The notes beneath the pieces are model-generated. The model searched no databases, had not been told where the DNA came from, and saw only the letters and a list, made by a program, of their open reading frames with translations. Both the position numbers and the translations under genes were made by a program. From an uncultured Saprospiraceae bacterium (GTDB lineage Bacteria > Bacteroidota > Bacteroidia > Chitinophagales > Saprospiraceae), in the NCBI GenBank assembly GCA_938015805.1, contig CALLXF010000002.1:30692-94691 (forward strand): DNA of 64,000 bases. Direction: 5' to 3'. Positions 32,959 to 42,179 of the stretch are shown here, piece by piece; the stretch's first letter is position 1; every line of letters starts with the position of its first letter.

Positions 32959-33540
32959 TTACACGACACCCTCCATCGGGTGCCTAAAATTCTTCTGATA
33001 AAACCAATACCATAATTTCCCTATAATCACACCGAGTATTCCTCCTGCAAAAACATCCATTGGGTAATGAACGCCTACATATACTTGTCCAAAAGAAATC
33101 AAAAAAGCCCATGCTGCAAACAGCCATCGCCAAGGACCAAAATAACGGCTCATCCATAAAATAAAAAAGGTTGCCAGAGCAAAATGATTAGTGGCATGAG
33201 AGGACGTAAAGCTATATCCACTCCCACATCGGATCAGCACGTTTATACTCTCAAATAAGTATTCCGAATTGCAAGGTCGCAGTCGCTCTACCGTTTGTTT
33301 TATCAGTCGACTACTGACCAGATCACTCGTCGCTATGGTGAGTAAAATGCAGAGCAATGTGTAGTACCCTTTTTTACCAAAATTCATCAGTAAAAAAGCA
33401 ATCATAAAAACGTACATGGGAATATACATGTACTTATTTCTGATCCATGGAATTATTGCATCAAACAGCGGATTAGACATCCCTACATTGATACTTTCAA
33501 AAAGTATTCTGTCTAATTCTATGAGGCTTAGTAATAACAC
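32959..33540 (-). CDS. PAP2-superfamily membrane phosphatase
   Basis: Integral-membrane acid phosphatase-like protein, about six helices over 193 residues. The PAP2 signature is complete: KQTVERLRPCN (KxxxxxxRP), YSFTSSHATNHFALATF (PSGH-like with SSH) and GQVYVGVHYPMDVFAGGI (SRxxxxxHxxxD-like). Likely substrates are undecaprenyl pyrophosphate or phosphatidic acid, as in other lipid phosphatases. It is divergent from the phosphohexomutase gene, with 77 bases between. Confidence 0.88.
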   Translation of the reverse strand: MLLLSLIELDRILFESINVGMSNPLFDAIIPWIRNKYMYIPMYVFMIAFLLMNFGKKGYYTLLCILLTIATSDLVSSRLIKQTVERLRPCNSEYLFESINVLIRCGSGYSFTSSHATNHFALATFFILWMSRYFGPWRWLFAAWAFLISFGQVYVGVHYPMDVFAGGILGVIIGKLWYWFYQKNFRHPMEGVV

Positions 33541-33595
33541 TGTACAATGATATGTATAACTAGTATCTTTTCATGTTTTTACTAAGAAGAAATAT

Positions 33596-33603
33596 TAGAT
33601 TTG
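33596..33603 (+). promoter_or_regulatory. -7 element for phosphohexomutase gene (TAGATTTG)
   Basis: TAGATTTG is a perfect TAnnTTTG match, located 15 bases before the GTG at 33618 and downstream of the earlier in-frame ATG at 33573. It therefore argues that translation begins at the GTG, with a leader of only about 10 bases. Confidence 0.6.
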
Positions 33604-33617
33604 CAAAAAATAGAAAC

Positions 33618-35000
33618 GTGCCAATTATAAAATCAATATCAGGAATCAGAGGAACCATAGGCGGTAAAAAATCAGATGGCAATTTGACACCATTAGATGT
33701 GGTAGAATGTACCGCTGGATTTGGACAGTGGATTATCGAAAATGGCTTTAACAAAAAAGTAGTCGTAGGAAGAGATGGTAGAATAACAGGTCCGATGGTC
33801 AGCCAGCTAGCGATACAGACTTTACTAGGAATGGGAATCGATGTAATCGATCTAGGATTATCTACAACCCCTACTGTGGAGATCGCTGTCCCATTAGAAA
33901 CAGCTGGAGCAGGAATTATTTTTACCGCCAGCCACAATCCTAAACAGTGGAATGCTCTTAAATTTTTAAATCCTAAAGGCGAATTTATATCTGGTGCCGA
34001 TGGTACGAGAATATTAGAAATAATAGCAGACGGTGGAATCACCTTTGCGGAGGTAGATCATATCGGAAAACTCACTACAGATAATACTTACATAGATAAA
34101 CACATCGATGCAATCTTAGACTTAGACTTTATAGATGTAGAGCTAATTAAATCTAAGAATTTTAATGTCGCAGTAGATTGTATAAATTCCACTGGAGCGA
34201 TTTCAATCCCTCCATTATTAGAAAGATTAAACTGCGAGTACCGTTTAATAAACGAAGAAGTTACAGGAGAATTTGCTCATAACCCTGAGCCGCTTCCTGC
34301 TCATCTGATACAGTTATCACAGGAGATAATATCTAACAAATGTGATCTAGGTATATCCGTCGATCCTGATGTGGATAGGCTTGCGTTTGTATGTGACGAT
34401 GGAGAAATGTTTGGAGAAGAATATACCCTAGTCGCAATGGCTGATTTTCTATTACCTAAAAAACCAGGTAACACCGTCTCTAACTTATCATCCACTAGAG
34501 CTCTTAAAGATGTAACTATAAAGCATGGCGGATCATACAGTGCCGCGGCAGTAGGCGAAGTAAACGTCGTAAATAAAATGAAAGAGACTAATGCAGTCAT
34601 AGGAGGAGAAGGAAACGGTGGTGTCATTTTACCAGATCTCCATTACGGAAGAGATGCTCTCGTCGGTATCGCAATGATGCTAAATCATCTTGCCGAAAAA
34701 AATATGTCTATTTCTGAATTGAAGAAAACATACCCTTCTTACGAAATAAGAAAGCATAAAATAAACTTAACTCCAGACTTAGATGTTGACCAATTGTTAG
34801 CAACTTTAAAGGAGAAATATGCAAATGAGGATATCAATACAATCGATGGTCTTAAAATAAATTTTGAGCACGGATGGGTACACCTCAGAAAATCTAACAC
34901 AGAACCGATACTTAGAGTTTACTCGGAATCGACCTCTGGAGAAGAAGCAGACAAGCTTGCAGAAATGCTTAAAACAGATGTTCATAATATAACGACTTAG
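33618..35000 (+). CDS. glmM: phosphoglucosamine mutase / phosphomannomutase family protein
   Basis: Alpha-D-phosphohexomutase, probably making glucosamine-1-phosphate for cell-envelope UDP-GlcNAc. Active-site phosphoserine loop is FTASHNPKQWNALK, the metal loop SVDPDVDRLAFVCDD, the sugar loop IGGEGNGGV, and the phosphate-binding C-terminus HLRKSNTEPILRVYSES. I chose the GTG at 33618 (PIIKSISGIRGTIGG follows, the normal N-terminus) over ATG 33573, because a promoter element lies between them and the extra 15 residues are not conserved in type. 460 residues. First gene of a four-gene set with 2-16-base gaps. A phosphomannomutase role is the main alternative. Confidence 0.85.
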   Translation: MPIIKSISGIRGTIGGKKSDGNLTPLDVVECTAGFGQWIIENGFNKKVVVGRDGRITGPMVSQLAIQTLLGMGIDVIDLGLSTTPTVEIAVPLETAGAGIIFTASHNPKQWNALKFLNPKGEFISGADGTRILEIIADGGITFAEVDHIGKLTTDNTYIDKHIDAILDLDFIDVELIKSKNFNVAVDCINSTGAISIPPLLERLNCEYRLINEEVTGEFAHNPEPLPAHLIQLSQEIISNKCDLGISVDPDVDRLAFVCDDGEMFGEEYTLVAMADFLLPKKPGNTVSNLSSTRALKDVTIKHGGSYSAAAVGEVNVVNKMKETNAVIGGEGNGGVILPDLHYGRDALVGIAMMLNHLAEKNMSISELKKTYPSYEIRKHKINLTPDLDVDQLLATLKEKYANEDINTIDGLKINFEHGWVHLRKSNTEPILRVYSESTSGEEADKLAEMLKTDVHNITT

Positions 35001-35002
35001 CT

Positions 35003-36478
35003 ATGAGTTTAGAGCAATATTTTTCTCAATTCAGAGATAACATTATCGGCAACGATCAGACTTTTGAGTCTCCCTATGGCACAAAAAAAATATGTTATGC
35101 AGACTGGACCGCAAGTGGTAGACTGTATCGTCCGATAGAAGATCTAATAGCTAATAAAATTGCTCCTTTTGTAGGTAATACCCATACAGAGACTACCGTT
35201 ACCGGAAGTTCTATGACTATCGCCTATCATAAGTCTAAGGAAGTTATAAAAGAACATGTAGGTGCAAACGAAAACGATGTGCTCATATCTGCTAACTCAG
35301 GAATGACAGGTGTCGTAAATAAATTTCAAAGAATCCTAGGTTTACGTGTTCACGAAAAATTTAAAGAGGCAGTACATATTCCAGAAGAAGATCGACCGAT
35401 TGTCTTCGTGACGCACATGGAACATCACTCTAATCAGACCTCATGGCTAGAAACGATCTGTGATGTAGCCATCATAAATGCTTGTCCCGAGGGAAAAGTA
35501 TGTCTAGATCATTTCCAAAAGTTATTAGATAAATACGCAAATCGAAAACATAAAATAGCAGCAGTTACCTCTTGCTCTAACGTAACGGGGATCATAACAC
35601 CATACCATAAGATTGCATCACTAGTTCACAAAGCGGGAGGATTATGTTTTGTAGATTTTGCCTGCTCTGCTCCATACATAGATATAAATATGCATCCCGA
35701 GGATGAGTCAGAAAAACTAGATGCAATCTATTTTTCTCCTCATAAATTTCTGGGTGGACCATCTAGTTCAGGTATCCTGATATTTTGTAAATCATTGTAT
35801 AATAATTCCATTCCTGATAATCCTGGAGGAGGAACAGTCGACTGGACTAATCCATGGGGGCAGCATAAATATTATGATAGCATCGAAGCGAGGGAAGACG
35901 GCGGAACACCGGCTTTTTTACAGACCATACGGGTAGCCCTATGCGTCAAACTAAAAGACCAGATGGGTGTCGATAAAATGCTAGCAAGGGAAACGGAAAT
36001 TATTTCCCGAGTTTGGAAAGGACTAGAAGGAACAGAAAACGTCAGGATACTAGCGGATAATATAAAGCATAGACTTTGTGTCGTGTCGTTTTACATCGAT
36101 GACTTACATTATAATCTGGCTGTAAAACTGCTTAATGATCGTTTTGGGATACAGGTTAGAGGAGGGTGTTCCTGTGCAGGAACATATGGCCATTACTTAT
36201 TACAAGTTTCTCAGGATAAATCTAACTCCATTACAGAAGCCATCTCTTGTGGAATATTAGGAGAAAAACCAGGATGGATCCGAATGTCTTTTCACCCCGT
36301 TATGACTAACGACGAGATAGATCAAGTCATTACCGGAGTAAAAGAACTTGCTCAACACCACGAAGAATGGAAGGATGACTATGAATACCACCAATCGACA
36401 AACGAGTGGCATTATAAAAGAGGAAATAATGCACCTCAGCAAATCGTAGAAGAATGGTTTGCAGAAAGCCTTTCTTAA
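35003..36478 (+). CDS. class V aminotransferase-fold PLP enzyme
   Basis: PLP-dependent enzyme of the SufS/CsdA/kynureninase fold, 491 residues. Substrate-side and cofactor motifs: MEHHSNQTSWLE (the HHSN pattern of SufS-like enzymes), VDFACSAPYIDINMH, the PLP Lys in YFSPHKFLGGPSS, and a cysteine-containing loop RGGCSCAG. It is longer than SufS (about 410) through insertions and a Trp/His-rich C-terminal tail. The cysteine loop suits desulfurase chemistry, but this extended Bacteroidota subgroup has no firmly known substrate. It starts 2 bases after the phosphohexomutase stop and is 16 bases before the NifS-type gene. Confidence 0.82.
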   Translation: MSLEQYFSQFRDNIIGNDQTFESPYGTKKICYADWTASGRLYRPIEDLIANKIAPFVGNTHTETTVTGSSMTIAYHKSKEVIKEHVGANENDVLISANSGMTGVVNKFQRILGLRVHEKFKEAVHIPEEDRPIVFVTHMEHHSNQTSWLETICDVAIINACPEGKVCLDHFQKLLDKYANRKHKIAAVTSCSNVTGIITPYHKIASLVHKAGGLCFVDFACSAPYIDINMHPEDESEKLDAIYFSPHKFLGGPSSSGILIFCKSLYNNSIPDNPGGGTVDWTNPWGQHKYYDSIEAREDGGTPAFLQTIRVALCVKLKDQMGVDKMLARETEIISRVWKGLEGTENVRILADNIKHRLCVVSFYIDDLHYNLAVKLLNDRFGIQVRGGCSCAGTYGHYLLQVSQDKSNSITEAISCGILGEKPGWIRMSFHPVMTNDEIDQVITGVKELAQHHEEWKDDYEYHQSTNEWHYKRGNNAPQQIVEEWFAESLS

Positions 36479-36494
36479 AAGTGATCAATAGTAC

Positions 36495-37607
36495 ATGAGA
36501 AGAATTTATCTGGACAATGCGGCTACTACCCCACTTCACCCAGAGGTGATTTCCGTAATGGAAGATTGTATGTCTAAAAATTTTGGAAACCCTTCCTCTA
36601 TTCATCATTTTGGCCGTAAGGCAAAAGCAAGCATAGAACAGTCTAGAAAAGAAATAGCAGGTTATCTAAATTGCAGCATAGGTGAAATATTTTTTACTTC
36701 GTCCGCTACTGAATCTAATAATCTGATTATCCACCAGAGCGTAAAAAACCTAGGCCTTACTAAGATAATCTCCAGCCAGACAGAGCATCCATGTGTAGTA
36801 AATTCCATTAAGCGGGAGGCGGTTGACACCGAATGGGTAAAGTTAGATAATGAAGGAAATGTAGATTTAGAAAACTTAGAAAATCTCCTAAAACAGACTG
36901 ATGGTAAAGCTCTCGTCAGTCTAATGCATAGTAATAACGAGATAGGGACATTGTTAGATTTTACGGCTGTAGCCGAATTGTGCAACATACATAATGCATT
37001 ATTCCACACGGATGCAGTACAGTCCATAGGTAAAATTCCTATTGATCTGTCCTCTGGAAATGTCAATTTTCTATCTGCTACGGGACATAAATTTCACGGC
37101 CCCAAAGGAATCGGATTTATGTATATCAATGGAGACAACAATGTAGATCCATACGTCGTAGGAGGAGCTCAAGAGAGAAATATGCGAGCCGGAACAGAAA
37201 ATGTCATCGGTATTGTAGGATTGGCGAAAGCCTTAGAAGTTTACGTCGATCAAATGGAAAACCATAAATCTTATATTACCTCTCTGAGAGATCGTTTAAA
37301 ATCGGGTTTAATAGCATTAGTCCCAGATATCCAATTTAATGGCAATCAGGAAAAATACCTGCAAACTATATTAAGTGCCTCCTTTCCTGCCGATGACAAA
37401 GCAGATATGATCATGTTTAACCTGGACATAAATGGCATATGTGCTTCAGCAGGAAGTGCCTGTAGCTCGGGAATCGAGCAAGACTCTCCTGTCTTAACCG
37501 CAATCGGCCACGATCCATCTAGAAAAACGATACGTTTCTCTTTTTCTCACTATAACACCATAGAAGAAATAGACTACACTCTAGAAAAGATTAAATCTTT
37601 TATCTGA
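36495..37607 (+). CDS. cysteine desulfurase, NifS/IscS family
   Basis: Transfers sulfur from L-cysteine for Fe-S and thio-cofactor synthesis. The N-terminus YLDNAATTPLHPEVISVM is the classic family start; H-bonding and PLP motifs are SQTEHPCVVNS, FHTDAVQSIGK and the Schiff-base Lys in ATGHKFHGPKG; the mobile active-site Cys is in CASAGSACSSG. 370 residues, slightly short of IscS. Third gene of the phosphohexomutase set. It may supply sulfur for the fdx/iscX proteins encoded elsewhere in the window. Confidence 0.93.
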   Translation: MRRIYLDNAATTPLHPEVISVMEDCMSKNFGNPSSIHHFGRKAKASIEQSRKEIAGYLNCSIGEIFFTSSATESNNLIIHQSVKNLGLTKIISSQTEHPCVVNSIKREAVDTEWVKLDNEGNVDLENLENLLKQTDGKALVSLMHSNNEIGTLLDFTAVAELCNIHNALFHTDAVQSIGKIPIDLSSGNVNFLSATGHKFHGPKGIGFMYINGDNNVDPYVVGGAQERNMRAGTENVIGIVGLAKALEVYVDQMENHKSYITSLRDRLKSGLIALVPDIQFNGNQEKYLQTILSASFPADDKADMIMFNLDINGICASAGSACSSGIEQDSPVLTAIGHDPSRKTIRFSFSHYNTIEEIDYTLEKIKSFI

Positions 37608-37609
37608 TT

Positions 37610-38644
37610 ATGACAGATGAGTTCTATATCAGACGATGCTTATGTCTAGCTAAACTAGCCCATCAAAAAGTAAAAACTAATCCGCAAGTCGGAGCCGTTT
37701 TAGTTTATAAAGATCGCATCATAGGAGAAGGATATCACCAAATTTATGGAGGTCCACACGCTGAAGTAAATGCTATAAACAGTGTCGCTCCAGATGACAA
37801 GGCTCTTATAAAAGATGCTACACTTTATGTAAGCCTAGAGCCATGTTGCATCCACGGAAAAACTCCTGCATGTAGTGACCTCATCCTAAAGCATGGCATA
37901 AAAAAAGTCGTCATCAGCTGTACAGACCCTAACCCAAAAGTCAGTGGTAACAGCCTAGCGTTACTAAAGCAAAAAGGGGTAAATATCACTAATGGCGTTT
38001 TAGAAGAGGAAGGTTTACGTCTGATAAAACCATTTAAAACCCAGCTTAAAGGACTCCCGTATTTAAGTCTAAAATGGGCAAAAAGTAAAGATCATTATAT
38101 AGGACGTAAGGATCAGTCCGTCTGGTTATCTAACGAACTCAGTAAAGTCTATGCTCATAAATTACGCAGCATAAATGATGGGATCCTGATCGGAGCAACC
38201 ACTGCCGTACAAGATAATCCACAGCTTAATACTAGAAAACACCCAGGCTCATCGCCTACCCGCATTGTTATCGATAGGTCTTTAAAAACACCTAACACAC
38301 ATCATCTATATGATGGTAAAATGCCAACTATTTTTATTACCGATCAAAAGCGGGATAGCTCAGAAAATCTGCGGTTTATATCCATAGATTTTGAAGCCAA
38401 GGATTTTATAAATCAGTTATTAAAGGTACTTTTTAAGGCAGGTATATATAGATTGTTAATCGAGGGAGGAGCCACTACATTGAGACATTTTATAAGATCT
38501 GGCCATTGGGATGAAGCTCACATAATCCAGACTAATAAATTACTAACTACAGGTATAAAATCACCATTGGTTCATGGAACTTTAGAAGAAAAAATAGACT
38601 TAAATCAGGACGAGATTTTTAAACTTATAAATAAGGACGTCTAA
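37610..38644 (+). CDS. ribD: riboflavin biosynthesis protein RibD (deaminase/reductase)
   Basis: Two sequential steps of riboflavin synthesis. N-terminal deaminase: zinc ligands in GPHAEVNAI and SLEPCCIHGKTPACSDLI. C-terminal reductase: SLKWAKSKDHYIG, DGILIGATTAVQDNPQLNTR and the LLIEGGATTL motif. 344 residues is the full bifunctional length. Last gene of the set, 2 bases after the cysteine desulfurase stop. Other rib genes are not in the window. Confidence 0.94.
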   Translation: MTDEFYIRRCLCLAKLAHQKVKTNPQVGAVLVYKDRIIGEGYHQIYGGPHAEVNAINSVAPDDKALIKDATLYVSLEPCCIHGKTPACSDLILKHGIKKVVISCTDPNPKVSGNSLALLKQKGVNITNGVLEEEGLRLIKPFKTQLKGLPYLSLKWAKSKDHYIGRKDQSVWLSNELSKVYAHKLRSINDGILIGATTAVQDNPQLNTRKHPGSSPTRIVIDRSLKTPNTHHLYDGKMPTIFITDQKRDSSENLRFISIDFEAKDFINQLLKVLFKAGIYRLLIEGGATTLRHFIRSGHWDEAHIIQTNKLLTTGIKSPLVHGTLEEKIDLNQDEIFKLINKDV

Positions 38645-38749
38645 GCGTTAAAGTTATTTTAAAACCTATTTTATTTACAGACATTACTTTGAATTATCGG
38701 TTTACTTATTGTTATTTGTTAAGTAATATGCGATAAATTAGTATCACAC

Positions 38750-39301
38750 ATGATATCAAGAGGAATTCTTAGTTTACTTGCCTTTCTTTTTCTACTGGCT
38801 CCCAATGCTGAGGCTCAGAGAAAAATCCAATGGAAAACTTGGGACCAGGTGCAAGAACTACAGAAAAAGGAAGCTAGAAAGATTTTTGTAGACATTCATA
38901 CCGAGTGGTGTGGATGGTGTAAAAAAATGGATAAGGCCACTTTCCAAAAAGACGAAATAGCAAAATTTGTAAATGAAAACTATTACGCTGTAAAATTTGA
39001 CGCAGAGGATAAGTCAGATATCAAATTTAATGGTAGAGTCTACAAATATGTAAAAAGCGGGAAATCAGGCTATAATGAACTGGCCGTAGAGCTTACTAGA
39101 GGTAAACTGAGTTTCCCTACCATAGTTTTTATTGATGAAGAATTGAACATCATACAGCCTATTCCTGGTTTTCAAGATGTCAAAACCTTTGATATGATCA
39201 TGACTTATTTTGCAGGAGACCATTATAAAACTACGCCCTGGAAAAGATATACTGCTACCTATAGAAATACCGGAACCAGAAGTGTACCTGTAAGAAATTG
39301 A
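38750..39301 (+). CDS. exported thioredoxin-fold protein
   Basis: Periplasmic thiol-disulfide protein. Signal peptide about residues 1-22 (GILSLLAFLFLLAPNAEAQ), then a thioredoxin fold with redox site EWCGWCKKMDKAT (CGWC) and the cis-Pro region GKLSFPTIVFIDE. 183 residues with a DUF255-like or thioredoxin_7 pattern. It stands alone, with no adjacent partner thioredoxin reductase or DsbD gene. It may protect or reduce exported thiols. Confidence 0.85.
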   Translation: MISRGILSLLAFLFLLAPNAEAQRKIQWKTWDQVQELQKKEARKIFVDIHTEWCGWCKKMDKATFQKDEIAKFVNENYYAVKFDAEDKSDIKFNGRVYKYVKSGKSGYNELAVELTRGKLSFPTIVFIDEELNIIQPIPGFQDVKTFDMIMTYFAGDHYKTTPWKRYTATYRNTGTRSVPVRN

Positions 39302-39470
39302 TTTTCTTTCTTATTCACCTCTTTTTAGATCTCCTTCATCTGTTTTCTTGTACATAATAATAAATCACAACAGTGATTTACTTGCATATTATATAAGGCT
39401 TTTTTCGTACTAATCAATATAAAATATTATCTTAGTGAGCATTATTAAATTACCAACTAATAAATTCGAA

Positions 39471-40925
39471 ATGCTTAAAAATTTACAATTATTATTTTTA
39501 TCCGCCATCCTAACCGTAATGACAAGCAATTTTTCATTCGCTCAAATTGCTGACGGATCGCTAGTTCCTAATTTTACTGCGACTGATATAAATGGAGAGG
39601 AATACGAACTATATGATTTACTTGCTCAAGGATACAAAGTCGTTATAGATGTCTCAGCTACATGGTGCGGTCCATGTTGGAGTTATCACCTAACAGGTGC
39701 TTTAGAAAACCTACACGAGACTTATGGCCCTGAAGGAACACAAGAGGTCTTTGTACTTTTTGTTGAGGGAGATGACTCTACTACATTAGAAGATCTTTAT
39801 GGCACTGGCAGTAGTACTACTGGTAACTGGGTGGAAAATACACCCTATCCTATTCTAGATGATGCAGGCTACATTGCAGAGCTATTAGAGATAACATATT
39901 ACCCTACTATATTTACAGTATGTAGTAATGGACTAATTTATGAAACAGAAAGAAAAACAACAGAAGAACATTACCAATACACGCAAGAAATGGAATGTCA
40001 AGCACTCCAAAATGATGCGGCTGTAATAAGCCAGTTATCTGTTAATTCTTATTGTGAGACTCCTTTTAATTCTAGCATCTCCTTAGTTAATCTGGGAACT
40101 GAAGAAATTAATTCCGCAAATATAACTGTTGAAGGATGTGATAATTGTCCTATGACGCAATCCTGGACAGGTACTCTAGGTTATCTAGAAACTGAAAACA
40201 TAACATTTAATAACATCGAATCATCTAACGCAAATCTTACTCTAAATTATACTGTAGATGCAATGGATGATAATGATATTAATAACGGTTTTTCGGAAGA
40301 ATTTAATATTGGTTATGTAGAAACGACGACTGAATTACTAATCGAGTTATATACTGATTGTTGGCCTGAAGAATCATCTTGGGAAATCGTAGATGATATG
40401 GGTAACATTACAGCTCAAAGTCCTCAATACGTAGAAGTTGACTTCTTACATGCAGAATCAGTAACATTAAATGCAAACAGTTGTTACACGCTTACCGTAA
40501 GAGATAGTTATGGCGATGGTTATAATGGAACTGCTTTTCCACCTTGTGAAGTGGACGGCTATTTTAAGTGCACAAGTGGTGCAAATACTTTGTTAGAAAT
40601 AGGTGGTCAAGAACAATTTTCTGCCATTAATGAAAATGCCAATACGACCCTAATGGCTTCCTCATCTGAAGATATAATGCTTAATAGCTTAACTGTTTTT
40701 CCTAATCCAGCAAGCGATCAAATTGTAGTTTCTAAAACTGATCTTTTTGAAAACGATGCTACTTTAGAAATACTAAGCTTAACTGGAAAGAGAATATTTT
40801 CTCAAAATATATCCTCATCTACAGGTAAAATTATTTTAGATGTATCACAGTACGTAAAAGGAACATATCTCCTGAAAGTTCAAGAGGAAAATCAGATTTT
40901 GACTAAAAAAGTAATAATCCTCTAG
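39471..40925 (+). CDS. secreted redoxin-domain protein with T9SS type A sorting domain
   Basis: Exported protein of 484 residues from the ATG at 39471, which begins a signal peptide (MLKNLQLLFLSAILTVMTS); the in-frame GTG at 39435 would add 12 polar residues. A TlpA/redoxin-like domain follows (VPNFTATDINGEEYELYDLL) with catalytic ATWCGPCWSYHLT, then a Cys-poor beta-rich middle (about residues 170-390) and a C-terminal sorting domain (LTVFPNPASDQIVVSK ... GTYLLKVQEENQ). Surface or secreted redox role; the partner is unknown. A hairpin follows at 40934. Confidence 0.88.
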   Translation: MLKNLQLLFLSAILTVMTSNFSFAQIADGSLVPNFTATDINGEEYELYDLLAQGYKVVIDVSATWCGPCWSYHLTGALENLHETYGPEGTQEVFVLFVEGDDSTTLEDLYGTGSSTTGNWVENTPYPILDDAGYIAELLEITYYPTIFTVCSNGLIYETERKTTEEHYQYTQEMECQALQNDAAVISQLSVNSYCETPFNSSISLVNLGTEEINSANITVEGCDNCPMTQSWTGTLGYLETENITFNNIESSNANLTLNYTVDAMDDNDINNGFSEEFNIGYVETTTELLIELYTDCWPEESSWEIVDDMGNITAQSPQYVEVDFLHAESVTLNANSCYTLTVRDSYGDGYNGTAFPPCEVDGYFKCTSGANTLLEIGGQEQFSAINENANTTLMASSSEDIMLNSLTVFPNPASDQIVVSKTDLFENDATLEILSLTGKRIFSQNISSSTGKIILDVSQYVKGTYLLKVQEENQILTKKVIIL

Positions 40926-40933
40926 CCCATTTA

Positions 40934-40970
40934 TAAATGCACGGTCAATGTATAAAATTGATCGTGCATT
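40934..40970 (+). terminator. hairpin after redoxin-domain gene
   Basis: AAATGCACGGTCAAT / ATTGATCGTGCATTT, 15-bp stem with one G-U and a 7-nt loop; short T run. Probable intrinsic terminator. Confidence 0.72.
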
Positions 40971-40994
40971 TACTTCCAAGTATCCTTTTGCATC

Positions 40995-41393
40995 ATGAAT
41001 TCTCTTTTAAGAAATGTTCTCACATTTTTACTAGCAGCATTTATTGGAGGTGCTGTAAATTTTGCTATTGTTAGTATCGGTTTTGATCAAATAGCAACTC
41101 CTGAGGGGTTTGATTTTGAAAAACCAAATACATTTGCCTTACTAGAGCCTATACATTTTATACTTCCTTTTGCAGCACATGCTTTAGGGACCTTAGTAGG
41201 TGCTTTTTTGGTTTCTAAATTTGCCGTAAGTCATCATAAAAAATTGGCGATGGGTGTGGGATTCTTTTTTTTAGTAGGAGGTATACTGGCATCACTTAGT
41301 ATTCCAGCACCTATTTGGTTTATCGTATTAGACCTAGGTATGGCTTATATCCCTATGGCATTATTAGGTTGGATTATCGGAGGTAAAAGATAA
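40995..41393 (+). CDS. four-helix membrane protein, 132 aa
   Basis: Unrecognised integral-membrane protein with four hydrophobic segments: about residues 5-25 (LLRNVLTFLLAAFIGGAVNF), 53-73 (FILPFAAHALGTLVGAFLVS), 83-101 and 105-126. Gly-rich packing faces (GTLVGAF, GVGFFFLVGG) suggest a small membrane bundle. No catalytic residues stand out. It converges on the FkbM gene, leaving only 4 bases between stops. Confidence 0.72.
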   Translation: MNSLLRNVLTFLLAAFIGGAVNFAIVSIGFDQIATPEGFDFEKPNTFALLEPIHFILPFAAHALGTLVGAFLVSKFAVSHHKKLAMGVGFFFLVGGILASLSIPAPIWFIVLDLGMAYIPMALLGWIIGGKR

Positions 41394-41397
41394 ATTA

Positions 41398-42177
41398 TTA
41401 ATTTATTAATCTCGCCAATGTATTACCTCCAAATTGATGGATCTCGTAGCCAGCTGAAATCAAAAGACTAAAGCTTTCATTTTTATCCTTAGGGCTTAAG
41501 TGATCATTTTCGTAAATTATTAATTCAGGTCGGATCTGATTAAAATTAAACATCTTTAATATCTGGTAATCGTATCCTTCTGTATCTATTTGTAAAACAT
41601 TGATATCTTTTAGATGGTACTTTTTAAACAACGAATTTATAGAAATCACTTCGATGTTTAATGCCACTATTCTTTTATCCCAATCAGAAGGGACTGATAT
41701 TCCCTCTTTTAAAGCTTGCTTAGGAATATAACCACTTTCAAAACCCTTAACAATGATCGACCTATCAAAGCTAGTCAATCCTGTCGCCCATCTCGCTTGT
41801 GAAAATCCTACTTTATAAATCGTCGATACTCCATCTTCTTTACCTAATGCTTTATTTAACAATATGATATCTTTATCTAAGTGATAAATTTTCTCTAGCT
41901 TATTTTTAAAAACCCCCGGTAAAGGTTCCAGAAGAACTCCAGACCATCTATCTCTTTTTATAAACTTATGTATAGGGTCATGAGTTATACCATCATTTGC
42001 ACCGATCTGTAATACTTTAGTATGAGTGCGTGATTTAGAAAAGTCATTTATGTAAGCAGCTAAACTACCCTTACGAGGCTTGTATAAATAGCGATAGTAG
42101 AATAATAGTAAAGGGTTATTTGCTGCCGCTAAGTCCGTGATCCATTTTCCGTATACATTTTTTATAAATCGCATCAT
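41398..42177 (-). CDS. FkbM-family methyltransferase
   Basis: SAM-dependent O-methyltransferase, probably acting on an envelope glycan or lipid. Motif I is KVLQIGANDGITHDP; LLEPLPG and LNIEVISINSLFKKY then LQIDTEGYDYQILKMF are typical FkbM segments. I start at the ATG at 42177 (MMRFIKNVYGKW; the next ATG, 42174, is equally possible), just after the TAG of the VanX-like gene. A longer frame reaching 42246 overlaps that gene by 67 bases and has an unlikely leader. It is coupled to the peptidase gene. Confidence 0.85.
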   Translation of the reverse strand: MMRFIKNVYGKWITDLAAANNPLLLFYYRYLYKPRKGSLAAYINDFSKSRTHTKVLQIGANDGITHDPIHKFIKRDRWSGVLLEPLPGVFKNKLEKIYHLDKDIILLNKALGKEDGVSTIYKVGFSQARWATGLTSFDRSIIVKGFESGYIPKQALKEGISVPSDWDKRIVALNIEVISINSLFKKYHLKDINVLQIDTEGYDYQILKMFNFNQIRPELIIYENDHLSPKDKNESFSLLISAGYEIHQFGGNTLARLIN

Positions 42178-42179
42178 TA

